DNA of 64,000 nt, from positions 15,377,453-15,441,452 of the forward strand of contig NC_064044.1 of NCBI RefSeq assembly GCF_932526225.1. The letters are read 5' to 3'. The DNA is from Nematostella vectensis (taxonomy: Eukaryota; Cnidaria; Anthozoa; Actiniaria; Edwardsiidae). Shown here in pieces: positions 20,727 to 31,593 of the stretch. A program made the translations under genes and the position numbers. Positions within the stretch are counted from its first letter, which is position 1, and every line of letters begins with the position of its first letter. The notes below the pieces were generated by a model that was not told where the DNA came from, made no database searches, and worked only from the letters and a program-made list of their open reading frames with translations.

Positions 20727-23460
20727 TAGTCCGATAGTCTTGGCGGGGGACGACGATCACGCATTGATCGGCGTAGTTGGGGAGTGAGTGACCGGTGTAC
20801 TGACAGGAGACGCCTCATCTTCACTGTCGGTAGCCTTGTCGCCATAGGCCTCAGTAACAGCGGAGTCGTACTCGGTGTCGGGGTCATGAGGCAGTGGTGG
20901 ATCAGCGGAGTTCCTTGAACCTGCAGTTGCCTGGGCTTGGAGTAAGGGACTGCCCGCTCCAGAAGGGGTAACAATGGCATCGGGTATTCGGGGCGGTAAG
21001 AGGTGTTGATTGCCTTCTTCGGACAGTGTGTCGTCTCTATCTTGAGAAGAGGGGAGCTGACCGGGGATAGTCTTGGGGACCTCTGCAGTGACGTGGTAGC
21101 AATCTGATTTCTTTACGCGGTACAACAGTTAAGGAACTGTGAACCAACGATCCTTAACTGTGAACCAGTGAACTTGCGGAGGTTACATAACGCGCCGTCA
21201 GTTCCAACTACTAGGTACCTGTCCCGTGCGCGTGTCTTGTTGCGGTCAGAGTATATGTACCCTAAGTCGCCAACTATACACACTATATACACTAGTCGCC
21301 AACTCCTACGAGACCAGCGGGACGAAATCTTGCGGATGGAGCCTTAGACTTTTCACTGTGAAGATGATTAGCAATCCTTTGCTTGTGCTAGTTGGCGATG
21401 AGATCGTAGTCAGAGAGTGAAATTTGCTTGTCTCAACTGGTCACGTTGAGTCCAGATTCCTCTAGCTGATAAGCCTCGGGACTGTATACGGGAGTTTGAG
21501 GCGGCCGTTGCGGTAGCTAAAGCTAGGTCAGTCACTGTACCTCCTAAAGGGTCTTGACGGAGGAGTTCTTGTTCGAGCTCCATCACGGCCTTCTTTGCCA
21601 CAGGATTCTTGTTGCGGTTTTTGGGTTGACCAATCTCGAGTGTAATCTTGTGTTGTGCCAAAAGTTTGTCGTCTGTAAGGGAGACGCTAGATCTGTACAC
21701 ACGACAGCATGGGGTCCATCCAGTGGCCGCATTTGTATGCATAACTGTATGAGTCCGTTGTGCAAAAAGACGTGACCTTCACCCTTGAGGAGTAGTGAAA
21801 CCGTAAATGAGGATGTGAATTATCAATACCAATATGAGCTGAAGTGCACGCATAATAACACCGGCTGCAAGTGATATCCCAACTGCATCTCCTGGCGGTG
21901 TTGAGAATTGCCCGATGCGTGCTTGGGGGGTCTGGCGGAGTGAGGCGCAAACGTGACAGTTGTGCGTAACGCGATCAATTGCTTTATCTGTGTCCAAAGC
22001 AAACACATAGCACCTTTTGACTAAAGGTGCTATGTGACTTGATGGATGACATAGTTGGATATGCAACGCAGTCATAAGACCATCTAAAACTTTGCCGTGG
22101 AACAATGATACGCTCGCGAGTCAGACGTAAAGGGTCTTACCGCTTAACGATGAGTAGGCCATCCTTTGCAACTGTAGCGACGTTTAAATATCGCTTCACA
22201 TCTTTTATGTTGTTAAGTTTCTTGGAAGGTCTGGTACCCTGGGTTAGGTGAGTATGAGTGCGCCGGAGGTCAGAACATTCGGACTGGATTGAAAGACAAG
22301 CTGGTCTGCTTGTAAACGACAGTCTCTCCTGGCCGGATATGATGCCCTGGTTGGGTGCTCTGCGGACGACGGATTCCTCTAGTCGCTTGACGAATGCGCA
22401 TACTTGACATGAGATCTTCGCATACAGGTGCATTGCGGCTTGCGAAATCATACGGTAGGATAGCGGCACCAGCAACGTGCCTTACAGATGCTTAATAGCG
22501 ACTCGCTGTGGATAGGAAGGTCGCAACGCGGGGACTGGCGCATAGCCTTTCATAGGCCTGTACGCAAGGCTTACTGTCTGTGAGTATGCACTCCTTGTGA
22601 TGTGATTTTATCAGGAATGGGCTGAAATGGTTCGTTGCTACGGCAATTGATAAGGCCTCAACCTCGCAAGGCAGCCATGTAGCTTGAACACCGCGAAGCT
22701 TAGCGCTAAAAAAGCCCGCTAAGTGTAGCTTCTCGCCTCTGGTGACGTACAAGGTCGCCCCAATTCCTGGTTTACTGACAGCACCATCCGTTACTATCCA
22801 GAGTTGGTCATCGGGGCGGATCTAAGCGGACTTTGGCGGTGTGTCTGACCTCAAATGCTTCGGCTGGGGGTATCGGTGACTGTTGTTGGAACTGCTCCAC
22901 AGTGGGGGTGAACACCTCGTTTATTTGACAGAAATGTTGATTCCGCTTTAACAATTGGGGCTGGTTCGTATTGTTGGGGATACGAATCCTGCCTACTACA
23001 TTCTCACCATCGCAGGGGACGGCCAAATGTGGGATGTCTTAAGGTCGGCAATGCGTCACTGGGGAGCCCGGCCAGGCCGTTGTATTGGTGGAGCGAGCTC
23101 GTAAGACCAAAGCGCGACGATCTGCGGGTTGACTTAGTGGGGTACAACGGGGAGCCATAGAAGAGAAAGGTACCGTCTCCAAGTAGAACTTTGTCTTTTC
23201 GCAGGTCGGACAGCGACATCGTTGGTTTTCATGAATGGGATTCCTGCTAAAATGTCAACATCTAGATTCTCTTGAACTAGCCCCTTTAAACACTAAGTTG
23301 TGTGGGCCTCGTGCGAATGAGCTTGGTAGGCAGACTGGGAGGTAGGCTCTACATGAGTACCAAGCTTGGTGGCAAGAGAGACGTACCATGTTGCCAACGA
23401 TGCCAAGCATGTTCAGGGAGCATCCGCCGCCCTCCGTGTCCAAACTCGAAAGACACCTTC
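20727..23460 (-). pseudogene. Decayed Gypsy-like pol lacking reverse transcriptase
   Basis: Minus-strand pieces appear in pol order. Remains of an aspartic protease and its downstream region lie at about 23,450-22,810 ([17 protein letters not shown]). An RNase H-like segment follows at 22,800-22,500 ([23 protein letters not shown]). Then come a linker, an integrase zinc-binding domain at 22,105-21,940 (LHIQLCHPSSH, CHVCASLR) and integrase C-terminal parts at 21,780-20,730. Only about 60 bp separate the protease linker from the RNase H start, so the whole RT is missing. Most of the integrase core is also degraded. Many frameshifts and stops make it non-functional. A single LTR survives at its 3' end. 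Confidence 0.75.
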
Positions 23461-23469
23461 CATGGCCAT

Positions 23470-25648
23470 TACCCAGTCCGCATCACGATCGATAGCAGAG
23501 CTTGATGATGTCAAGCGATGATTCGCCCCTCTATCGGACTGCGATCAAATGTGGAATACATTTATTGAAGTGGTGAGTACTGGGCTTGACATCATCATGC
23601 CCGAGAAAGAGTACCACATTTGTGCAGCCGACGCACCATGGATGACGCCAGGTCTTAAATCCATCATACTCAAGAGACAAGAGGCCTTTATAAATCACGG
23701 CCCCGAGTCAGTTCAATTCAAGTTCTTCAGGAACATGGTGAATAGGGAGAGGAAGGTCTGCAGAAGCCGGTTTTACGATTTGAAGGTGAAACAACTGAAG
23801 GGCGAAAACCCAAAGAAATGGTGGGATGAGGTTAAGCGGCTCTGTGGCGCCAAAGTAACATATAGGGACTTGACTACTCAAATAAACATCGAGAATTTTT
23901 CCGAACCCCCTATGCAAGATCAGGTCAACTCAGCCTTTTTAGAGCCTTTGGAGGTTTACCGGTTGAACGAGCCGCTCGAGCGCTTTCCCCTGGAGGATAA
24001 GCCCGTGTTCCTTAGTGTTACCGAGGATCGCGTGCAAAAGGTGTTATCCAAACTCCACCCACGAAAGGCCTCGGGCCCCGACAATGTGCCGAGCTGGCTT
24101 CTGAAAGAGTTTTCCGATATCATGGCCCAACCGATTACACAAATCCTGAACGCATCCTTTAAAGATCAGCGACTGCCACCCATCTGGAAAATGGCTGATG
24201 TCCCACCTCTTCCAAAAACGAAACCTGTGTTGGATCTCAAAAAAGACCTAAGACCTATTTCACTAACACCGTGCGTGTCTAAGGTGGCAGAGGAATTTGT
24301 GGTCACGGACTTTGTCAAGCCAGCGGTCCTTGAGGTGATTGGCCAAGACCAAAGCGGGGCGATCCCAAAGTCTTCTACCACCATGGCGCTTATAAGCATG
24401 CTGCATGCTTGGGCTCTCGGGACTGACGGGAATGGAGCAACAGTAAGAACTTTGTTGTTTGACTATCGCAAAGCCTTTGATTTTATTGATCATAGTATTC
24501 TCGTAGATAAGCTGAGTAGGTTGGCCATCCCCCGTAGCGTTGTTAACTGGATCATTGATTTTCCTCCAATAGATTCCAACGAATTAAGCTAGCCAAGGGC
24601 TGCTACTCCGAGTGGGGTCCAGTCCCCTCCGGGGTACCACAGCGTACCAAGCTAGGCCCGTGGTTATTTGTTTTATTTATCAATGATCTAGAATGCGATT
24701 CCCCACACTTATGGAAGTACGTAGACGACACCACAGTCTCCGAAGTGGTATTGAAAGGGGAATTAAGCAGCGCTCAGGGGTTGGTCAAGGACATCATTGA
24801 GTGGTCCCACGACAATAGAGTAGTCCTTAATCCCGATAAATGCAAAGAAATGAGAATTCCGTTTGCGCGCTCGCCTCGACCTTTCGATGCCATTACCATC
24901 GAGGGAAAGGAGCTTGAGGTCGTTAAAAGCACGAAATTATTAGGGCTCACAATAAGCGATAACTTGTCGTGGAACGCTCATGTGAACGAGGTAGTCAAGA
25001 AATCGAGCAAAAAGCTATACTTTTTAATCCAACTAAAAAGGGCTCGGCTACCTCCCTCAGACTTATCTTTATTTTACAAAGCTTGCATTCTTTCGGCCGT
25101 CGACTATGCGGTGCCGGTTTTTCATAACGCCCTGCCGCAGTACCTAAAAAATGAGCTCGTACGTATCGAGAAAAGGGCGCTATCTATAATTTTGCCCCGT
25201 ACGAGCTACGATGGTGCTTGTGATTTGTTGGGCATAACACCATTAGAAGTGCACCACGGCCTAATTTGCAGCAAGCTCTTCGACGAAATAGTTTCTGATC
25301 CGAATCATAAACTAAAGAGCTTGCTGCCTCCATCAAACGTTTCAAGCCATAACCTTAGCCCTTTGCCTTGCCCCGCCTCACAAGAGGCGGGGCAAGAGCC
25401 ATGAATTCTTCTTTTACATTCTCGATGGCCAACAAATCTTAAATGGAGAGTATATATGGTTTTTATGGATTATGATTAATTTTATATAGGATGAACTTTA
25501 TCACGTTTTTTAAATTTTTATATTTTATATTTATTACTGTATATAGTTAAATTTATTATAGTTGTAATATAGTATCTATTGTTTTGTAAATGTCTAATTC
25601 AGCCTAAGGGCTGCTACGCAATTTTTTCCTAATAAACTATCTATCTAT
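23470..25648 (+). mobile_element. 5'-truncated non-LTR retrotransposon (LINE)
   Basis: A plus-strand LINE with only the reverse-transcriptase ORF, a short AT-rich 3' UTR, an AATAAA at about 25,630 and a ctatctatctatc 3' terminal microsatellite in place of a long A tail. The 5' boundary with the Gypsy remains is not sharp (23,430-23,500). No endonuclease domain is visible, so the 5' part is missing. Its 3' end abuts the Copia RT fragment directly. Confidence 0.75.
23549..25404 (+). pseudogene. LINE reverse transcriptase, one frameshift
   Basis: The first open part (23,549-24,592) has the pre-RT region (ADAPWMTPGLKS), HPRKASGPDNVPSWLL and the motif A stretch FDYRKAFDFIDHS. A one-base loss near 24,565-24,570 moves the reading to another frame. 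There PSGVPQ, KLGPWLFVLFINDL, the catalytic YVDD (24,718-24,729), and the thumb/C-terminal part continue to the stop at 25,404. The Gly of the motif B PQG triplet is changed to Arg. The family resembles Jockey/CR1-type RTs. It is inactive as it stands. Confidence 0.85.
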
Positions 25649-25649
25649 C

Positions 25650-25937
25650 GTAAAGGGATTTCTTTAACTTACACACCAACTTTTCTCCATTTTCGGAGAT
25701 TACTCTTCAAAGCCTTCTGTTTGTTTCATGAATATTTTTTAACCGATTAATGCATGTAGGTATGCTGTTGTGACATCCATTTGATGGATGATAAGGTCAT
25801 ACTGCGCTGCTAATTGCATTAGAACCCAAATTGAGCTGATGTTCGCAGTAGGAGCGAAGGTCTCCTTATAATCAATTCCTTCAACTTGGCTATACCCCTT
25901 TGCTTTAAATACTTCCCTGCCTTCTGCATCTTCTTTA
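25650..25937 (-). pseudogene. Copia RT fragment (3' piece of a split element)
   Basis: On the minus strand it reads KEDAEGREVFKAKGYSQVEG, then IDYKETFAPTANISSI, LMQLAAQYDL, HQMDVTTAYLHA and FMKQTEGFEE: Copia reverse transcriptase motifs with stops. It continues the reading that ends with GGKWVYVV near 29,222, so it belongs to the Copia element at 29.2-32.1 kb, split by the intervening 3.3 kb. The remaining RT, RNase H and 3' LTR are absent. Confidence 0.75.
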
Positions 25938-26945
25938 ATGGGTTAGGGTTAGTTTAAGTAGTAGGGTTAGGGTTAGTTTAAGTAGTGGGGTTAGGGTTAG
26001 TTTAAGTAGTGGGGTTAGGGTTAGTTTAAGTAGTGGGGCTAGGGTTAGTTTAAGTAGTGGGGTTAGGGTTAGTTTAAGTAGTGGGGTTAGGGTTAGTTTA
26101 AGTAGTGGGGTTAGGGTTAGTTTAAGTAGTGGGGTTAGGGTTAGTTTAAGTAGTGGGGTTAGGGTTAGTTTAAGTAGTGGGGCTAGGGTTAGTTTAAGTA
26201 GTGGGGTTAGGGTTAGTTTAAGTAGTAGGGTTAGGGTTAGTTTAAGTAGTGGGGCTAGGGTTAGTTTAAGTAGTGGGGTTAGGTATAGTTTAAGTAGTGG
26301 GGTTAGGGTTAGTTTAAGTAGTGGGGCTAGGGTTAGTTTAAGTAGTGGGGATAGGGTTAGTTTAAGTAGTGGGGTTAGGGTTAGTTTAAGTAGTGGGGTT
26401 AGGGTTAGTTTAAGTAGTGGGGTTAGGGTTAGTTTAAGTAGTGGGGTTAGGGTTAGTTTAAGTAGTGGGGCTAGGGCTAGTTTAAGTAGTGGGGTTAGGG
26501 TTAGTTTAAGTAGTGGGGTTAGGGTTAGTTTAAGTAGTGGGGTTAGGGTTAGTTTAAGTAGTGGGGATAGGGTTAGTTTAAGTAGTGGGGTTAGGGTTAG
26601 TTTAAGTAGTGGGGTTAGGGTTAGTTTACGTAGTGGGGCTAGGGTTAGTTTAAGTAGTGGGGTTAGGGTTAGTTTACGTAGTGGGGTTAGGGTTAGTTTA
26701 AGTAGTGGGGATAGGGTTAGTTTAAGTAGTGGGGCTAGGGTTAGTTTAAGTAGTGGGGTTAGGGTTAGTTTAAGTAGTGGGGTTGGGGTTAGTTTAAGTA
26801 GTGGGGCTAGGGTTAGTTTAAGTAGTGGGGTTAGGGTTAGTTTAAGTAGTAGGGTTAGGGTTAGTTTAAGTAGTGGGGTTAGGGTTAGTTTAAATAGTAG
26901 GATTAGGGTTAGTTTAAGTAGTGGGGTTAGGGTTATTTTAAGTAA
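25938..26945. repeat. 24-bp telomere-like satellite (TTAGGGTTAGTTTAAGTAGT + GGGG)
   Basis: About 42 copies of a 24-bp unit that contains TTAGGGTTAG, the metazoan telomere repeat plus a partial copy, fused to tttaagtagtgggg. Variation is mainly T/C/A at one position of the G-rich part. It makes an open frame of LTPLLKLT repeats on the minus strand that I regard as an artefact, since 24 is a multiple of three. It lies exactly between the two halves of the Copia RT. Confidence 0.9.
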
Positions 26946-27089
26946 AAAAAAATAGAACTGGCGACTAACAAAGGCGACGAAAACAAACACAATTTGATTA
27001 CAGCAGCTTTAATCGTTGTGAATACAGGAATCTAATAATAAGTGGTACTGTCGTTCTACTCATTCATACAGCCATTACAGTCATGTGGG

Positions 27090-28669
27090 TCATTGAAGGT
27101 GCGCCATCTTTGACGCTCTCGTAAGGGAGACCTCTGTGGAATAGTCAAAGACTATGTTGGGCTTGGCAATTTTGTTCAATCTATTCAGGGAAATTAATGA
27201 ATCAATCACACCAAATTTAGTGACAATTCTTGCATTGTCATTTGCTTTCTCTATAATCTTAGCAAGAAGGGAGTTTGGATGTAGCGGACCTTTATCGACT
27301 ACATTAATCTTTACAGAAACATAATCATTTTCTTGAAAGTTTAGCTTTCTTGGTCGTGTTTCCTTCATTTTCCGATTATAACCTGCCTGGTTTTCAAACA
27401 ATTGGTCATTTTCACGTTTTCGCTTTTGTGCTCTTGTCTCAATGATGATTCCACTTTCATCTTCTTCCACATTTTGATCATGGCTTTCTATGGTGCTGAC
27501 TGTCATGGTAGTTGTTTTTGATGTCGCTGCCCTTTCTGTCTCGCTCTTTCTTTTTCGTTTTTGGGATCTTGTCTCAACAGTGGCCAGCTCTTCTTCTTCT
27601 GTATTACTCACGGATTTGACTTTATCATCGTTGTTTCCTTCTTCTTGAACGGTGCTTAGGATACCGGTTATTTCCCTCGTTGGGGTCAATGCCTTCTCTT
27701 TATGGGGGAAGATGCCAAAAACAACTTCGTAGGGCGATTTGTCAATTGCTCGATGAAGAGTGATATTTTTTTGTAGGCCGCCTCATTCAGAATTTTGCAC
27801 CAATCATTTGATGCTAATCCCTTCTCTTTAATGAGGCTCAACAAATTCTCCTTTACTAGTCGGTTTGCCCTCTTGACAAGTCCCTGAGCAGAAGGGTTTC
27901 TTGGAGCGCCTCGGGCTTGTGGTATGTTGAACTTTGCGCAGAAGTCATCAACGCTCCCTTTAAACTCTCCTCCCCTGTCTGTGTGCAATTTGCATGGAAA
28001 CCCGAACTGCCAAAACAAGGGCTCGATGGTTTGGGCGACTTCAAGACTTTCCTTTTTTTTCAGTGGAAGTAGCCATGAGTACTTGGAAAAATGATCTTCA
28101 ACATGAAGAGCCCATAAATGCCTCCGTCCACAATTGCAGGGTATCTTACGAAAATCAATTAAATCCATTTCCAGGTGGCTCAAAAATCCATCTGCCTGAA
28201 TAGGTTTTGTCACCGGCTTCTTGCAATAGTTGGTGAGGCTGGCTTGTTCTTGATGCAATTTGCATAAGGAGGTAAATAATGTTATGATTTGTTTAGGTAG
28301 GTTATTATAATTCTCACTGAGATACTTGGCAGTTTTATCCCTCCCTCGGTGGCAGATTGCTTTGTGAGCTTGCGAGAGGACATCGTGGATGGTCGATTTA
28401 TGTACAACGTACTTTCCCTTGGCATCAATGACTCTTCCTTCCTCGTCAACGTTCCACTTATTGCGAATGATTTTCAACTTATCATTGTCCGACAGTGCGA
28501 TGTCTTTCTTCTCTTCTGGCGTCGTACATTTCAGCCATTGCTTGGCCTTCTCGTAAAATTCGTCACAGATGTATAATGTTGTGTTGCTTTTGCTAGACTT
28601 ACTTTTTTCCTTTAATTCTTCTAATTTCGAGTAGAAATCGTCTGCATCGACACAGACGCTAGCAGCCAT
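27090..28669 (-). pseudogene. Ginger/integrase-type DNA transposase, frameshifted, catalytic Glu lost
   Basis: Starts at Met 28,669. Parts in order: a ~100-residue N-terminal region, an H2C2-like zinc-binding segment (HKAICHRGRDKTA then CKLHQ; the second Cys of the CxxC pair is His), then an integrase core with D in MDLIDFR and D in HTDRGGEF. The third residue, expected Glu 35 residues later, is Lys in SAQGLVKRANR. A frameshift near 27,690-27,700 separates this part from the C-terminal 199 residues (27,090-27,689). Those carry ETRSQKRKRK and ETRAQKRKRE basic repeats and a QENDYVSVKI module. No gag, protease or RT is present, so I prefer a Ginger-type cut-and-paste transposase or KRBA2-like domesticated relative over a retroelement. 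I could not identify its terminal inverted repeats. Confidence 0.7.
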
Positions 28670-28785
28670 TGCTAACTAAACACGCTTTGGTGACTGCGCT
28701 TGCGTGGAGTTTTGTATTGTTGTTCATTTCCCAAGAGGCGCCACAGTTATAAAATTAGTTTCTAAACCGTGTCTTCCATCGCAAT

Positions 28786-28857
28786 GTCTGGATGGCAGAG
28801 TGGTTAAGGTAACGGACTGGCAAGCTAGAGATCGAGAGTTCGTTCCTAGTGGTGGCA
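28786..28857 (+). repeat. tRNA-like segment with A and B boxes (SINE head or tRNA relic)
   Basis: TGGCAGAGTGGTTAAGG (28,793-28,809) fits a pol III A box of the Leu/Ser tRNA kind, and GAGTTCGTTCC (28,836-28,846) fits a B box with one change. The stems do not pair well and the acceptor ends do not match, so it is not a working tRNA. The downstream purine-rich tract suggests a tRNA-derived SINE. Confidence 0.5.
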
Positions 28858-28859
28858 CA

Positions 28860-29205
28860 TACTGGAAGAAAAAGGTAAGATAGAATTTATAACAGTAGGC
28901 AGGCAGGTAGGTAAGGAATAGAAGAAAAGGAAAAAGCAGGAAAGGAATGAGAGTGAAAAGGAAAGGAATGGGAGAAAGGAGGAAAGGGACGAGAGATAGT
29001 GGAAAGGAGCGAGTAGAGACAAAATGAAATAAGACTTTTTGACCCCCGAAAAATACCTAGCCCCATTTGTTTTTTAATGAGACCCCAAAAAGGGAAAATC
29101 CCTTTTTAGAATCATTGACATATTCAACAATATTATTTAAGACTAGTCCAATTTCATTTTGGACTGGTTTGGTTTTATTTCGGACTAGTCCATTTTTATT
29201 TTGGA
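28860..29205. other. Purine-rich tract and ggactagtcc repeats, no gene
   Basis: About 28,865-29,020 is almost pure A/G on the plus strand (gaaaggaatgagag-like). From 29,140 three copies of ttttggactagtcc-like words occur. This is noncoding filler between the tRNA-like segment and the Copia pol. Confidence 0.55.
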
Positions 29206-29487
29206 CTAACATTCATTTTCGACTACAACATATACCCATTTCCCCCCAACCCCCACCCCCACCCCCACCCTTGGGTTCACACCCTCCGGGAGGGAAGTTA
29301 GCTCAAATGTGTAGTTTTCCTGAAGTGACCCCATTTCTTCAGCCATGGCTTGGTTCCATTCTGTAGCGTTTGTTGAGGCCATAGCCTCATAGTAACTTTG
29401 TGGTTCTCCTGAAATTCTGAGACAATAGTCAATACTTGAATAAGTTATGTCATTATTATCATTTATACTGGTAACATAATCATCCAA
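29206..29487 (-). pseudogene. Copia pol: linker into reverse transcriptase
   Basis: Encodes the region just before Copia RT: PQSYYEAMASTNATEWNQAM, EEMGSLQENYTFEL, then GGKWVY. A GGGGTTGGG-type simple repeat inside (29,225-29,275) encodes VGVGVGVG and may be a slippage expansion. The reading stops at about 29,210 and resumes at 25,937. Confidence 0.8.
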
Positions 29488-29639
29488 ATACTTAGGGGGG
29501 TTTCTTTCTCTGTCTGGATACCTGTGTGATTCTGATTATCTATCTGCTCACTATCACTGGGTGTACCATTAGCTTTACTATCCACTTTGTCCACCATTGG
29601 ATGACTTTTGATGGCTCCATTACGGTTGACTGAGTTGAT

Positions 29640-30395
29640 TTATTGGTCTGATTCAACCCCTTCATGAACATTGCCCACTAGCATTTTATTGTGAATGGGG
29701 CCTTCAGTTTGAGTTTCTTGCTCGATGCAATCCTTAGTAATGAACTTAATGAGCCTGTGCTTCAACACCTTCCCCTTCTCTGGGTGGTACACTAGGTGCC
29801 ACGGGTATGCCGGGCTGTTTTTGACATACCCTACAAATACCCCTTTCACTGCAATTTTGATGATGTTTTAAAGACATCATCAGAATATGTAACATTCTGA
29901 TACGAATATTCCCATTCTGGAAAGGTCAGGTTTCTTTCCTGTTAGCATGAAATAAGGTGTGTTCTCTGTTCTTCTGTTATAACACCTATTCCTAATGTGT
30001 GCAGCAGTTTGAACTGCATATGGCCACAAAAACTTTGGCACCTGTTTCTCTATGAGCAAACATCTGCCCATCTCAAACAGGGTTCGCCACTGCCTTTCAG
30101 CAGTTCCATTCTGATGCGGGGAATGGGGACATGATAATTCATGTTAAATAGATCTTTCTCGGAGAAGTGCCTGATAATCATCGCTAATAAACTCGCCTCT
30201 ATTATCTGACCGTATGAACATCCATTTAACTTCTCCATAAGGGGCAAAATCTGCTAAGAATTTCTGCTCTGCTTGCACTGAATCACATTTCTCTTTGAGA
30301 AAATACACAAATACTGCCCCAGGATAACCATCCGTGAATGCGATACTATACCTAAAACTATGACTCGATACTCGGTTTATAGGGCCCGCCGACAT
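29640..30395 (-). pseudogene. Copia integrase, several frameshifts
   Basis: Minus-strand pieces in three frames. The core has AFTDGYPGAVFVYFLKEKCD with the first catalytic Asp and IRSDNRGEFIS with the second. A frame change then gives an HQNGTAERQ-like third motif. Next comes KFLWPYAVQTAAHIRN, and the C-terminal GVFVGYVKNSPAY and GKVLKHRLIKF follow. The order and motifs are those of Ty1/Copia integrase. Frameshifts make it inactive. Confidence 0.85.
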
Positions 30396-30663
30396 TATGT
30401 TATGTAATTTATGTTTTGAAAATCAGTCCGTAATACATGAAACCTATAGCCATTGTAAGAAATTGTGTCTTCTCTTTCTATCTGGAATTGCGCGTTTTCC
30501 AGTTTTTTTCGTCATGTCGGGCCCGCCAGGTCATTGTGAATCTAGGGTCTGGTAGCCCTAGCATCTGGCTTTCTATTTCTGTTATTTACAAATTTCCCCT
30601 CGATGCAGGTGTTGCAAGTTAACTTAGACTTATCTATCTTTCCAGACATACTCATTCCCTCTA

Positions 30664-31545
30664 CTACCTTATTTCATGCCATGTGTATATGTCATGTGAA
30701 ACGCTTACCTTATCATAGTTATTATCATAATGTGGTTCTACAGTGTTCAAATAGTACAACTTATTATGTTCCTCAATAATAAATGTAGTACCATCCTCAT
30801 AGATGAGTTCATTTTGTCCAGTTTGGAACTTCACTTCTGCCCCATTTGCAGTTGCAGGCTTCACAGAGAAGATGTATTGGGGGTACGATGGTATGTACAA
30901 TGCTCCCTTCAGCACAGCTTTTACATGTCTGCCATTCACGTCCCTAAAAGTTACCATTGCATCTCCTTGCTTTACGGCGATGTTCCTGGTCTTTGTTCCA
31001 TCAGCTAATTCCATACAATGTTTACTTGGTTTGAATGTTCCATCGATCCTTGTGATCGTATCAGTGGTAACGAAATGGGATTTAGCCCCAGTGTCAACTA
31101 GCATGTCCTTGGGGTTGTTGAGAACATTGTTACCGTGATCCTTCATATTAAATGTGAAGGTATGTTTCTCCTCATTATTTTCTGTATCATTCATAACAGA
31201 AACTTTCTTTGTGGTGTCTCTTTTCTGTTGTTGCCTCTTACATTCTCCATCTGAATGGGTAGAACTCTTGTGATAGTTGCACCATTTTGTTGTTTCACTT
31301 TTCTTTGGGCTGTCCCTGATGAAGTGTGAAGTTTGACGACAACCATAGCATGTACGTGGTGCTGGAGACGCTGCCTTCATTACTTGGTCTGCTTTCCCCT
31401 TACTGCTAAATTTCTCTGTTTCTCCATAGCTTCTCAGCTGACCTTTGAATGTAGAGAATGATATATCCCCAGCACTTTGAGTGATGTGTATAGCTAGCGG
31501 TTTATAGGATTCTGGTAACCCTTTCAGAATCATTGCGATGATCAA
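30664..31545 (-). CDS. Copia gag C-terminal half + protease + pre-integrase domain
   Basis: A 293-residue open part of a Copia polyprotein. It begins in the gag C-terminal region (LKGLPESYKPLAIHITQ). A retroviral-type zinc knuckle CYGCRQTSHFIRDSP follows, in which the final Cys is Ser. Then come a second knuckle-like CNYHKSSTHSDGEC, the aspartic protease motif MLVDTGAKSHFVT, LYIPSYPQYIFSV and the gag pre-integrase stretch ending near YYLNT. It is separated from the N-terminal gag part by a stop near 31,595, so the element cannot make a full product. It could still be read as a fragment. Confidence 0.8.
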   Translation of the reverse strand: MIIAMILKGLPESYKPLAIHITQSAGDISFSTFKGQLRSYGETEKFSSKGKADQVMKAASPAPRTCYGCRQTSHFIRDSPKKSETTKWCNYHKSSTHSDGECKRQQQKRDTTKKVSVMNDTENNEEKHTFTFNMKDHGNNVLNNPKDMLVDTGAKSHFVTTDTITRIDGTFKPSKHCMELADGTKTRNIAVKQGDAMVTFRDVNGRHVKAVLKGALYIPSYPQYIFSVKPATANGAEVKFQTGQNELIYEDGTTFIIEEHNKLYYLNTVEPHYDNNYDKVSVSHDIYTWHEIR

Positions 31546-31593
31546 ACCATCACAGAGTGTTTCCTTTGCGTTTCTGAGAGCAGTGATAGCCTT

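Noticed and set aside
21583-21775. Short plus-strand frames within the Gypsy-like pol
   Set aside because: They are antisense to recognisable integrase remains.
25935-26990. A 351-codon minus-strand open frame of LTPLLKLT repeats
   Set aside because: It is explained by the 24-bp satellite, whose unit is a multiple of three and lacks stops in this frame; no non-repeat coding sequence is attached.
28786-28857. A functional tRNA gene
   Set aside because: A and B boxes are present but anticodon, T and acceptor stems do not pair properly.
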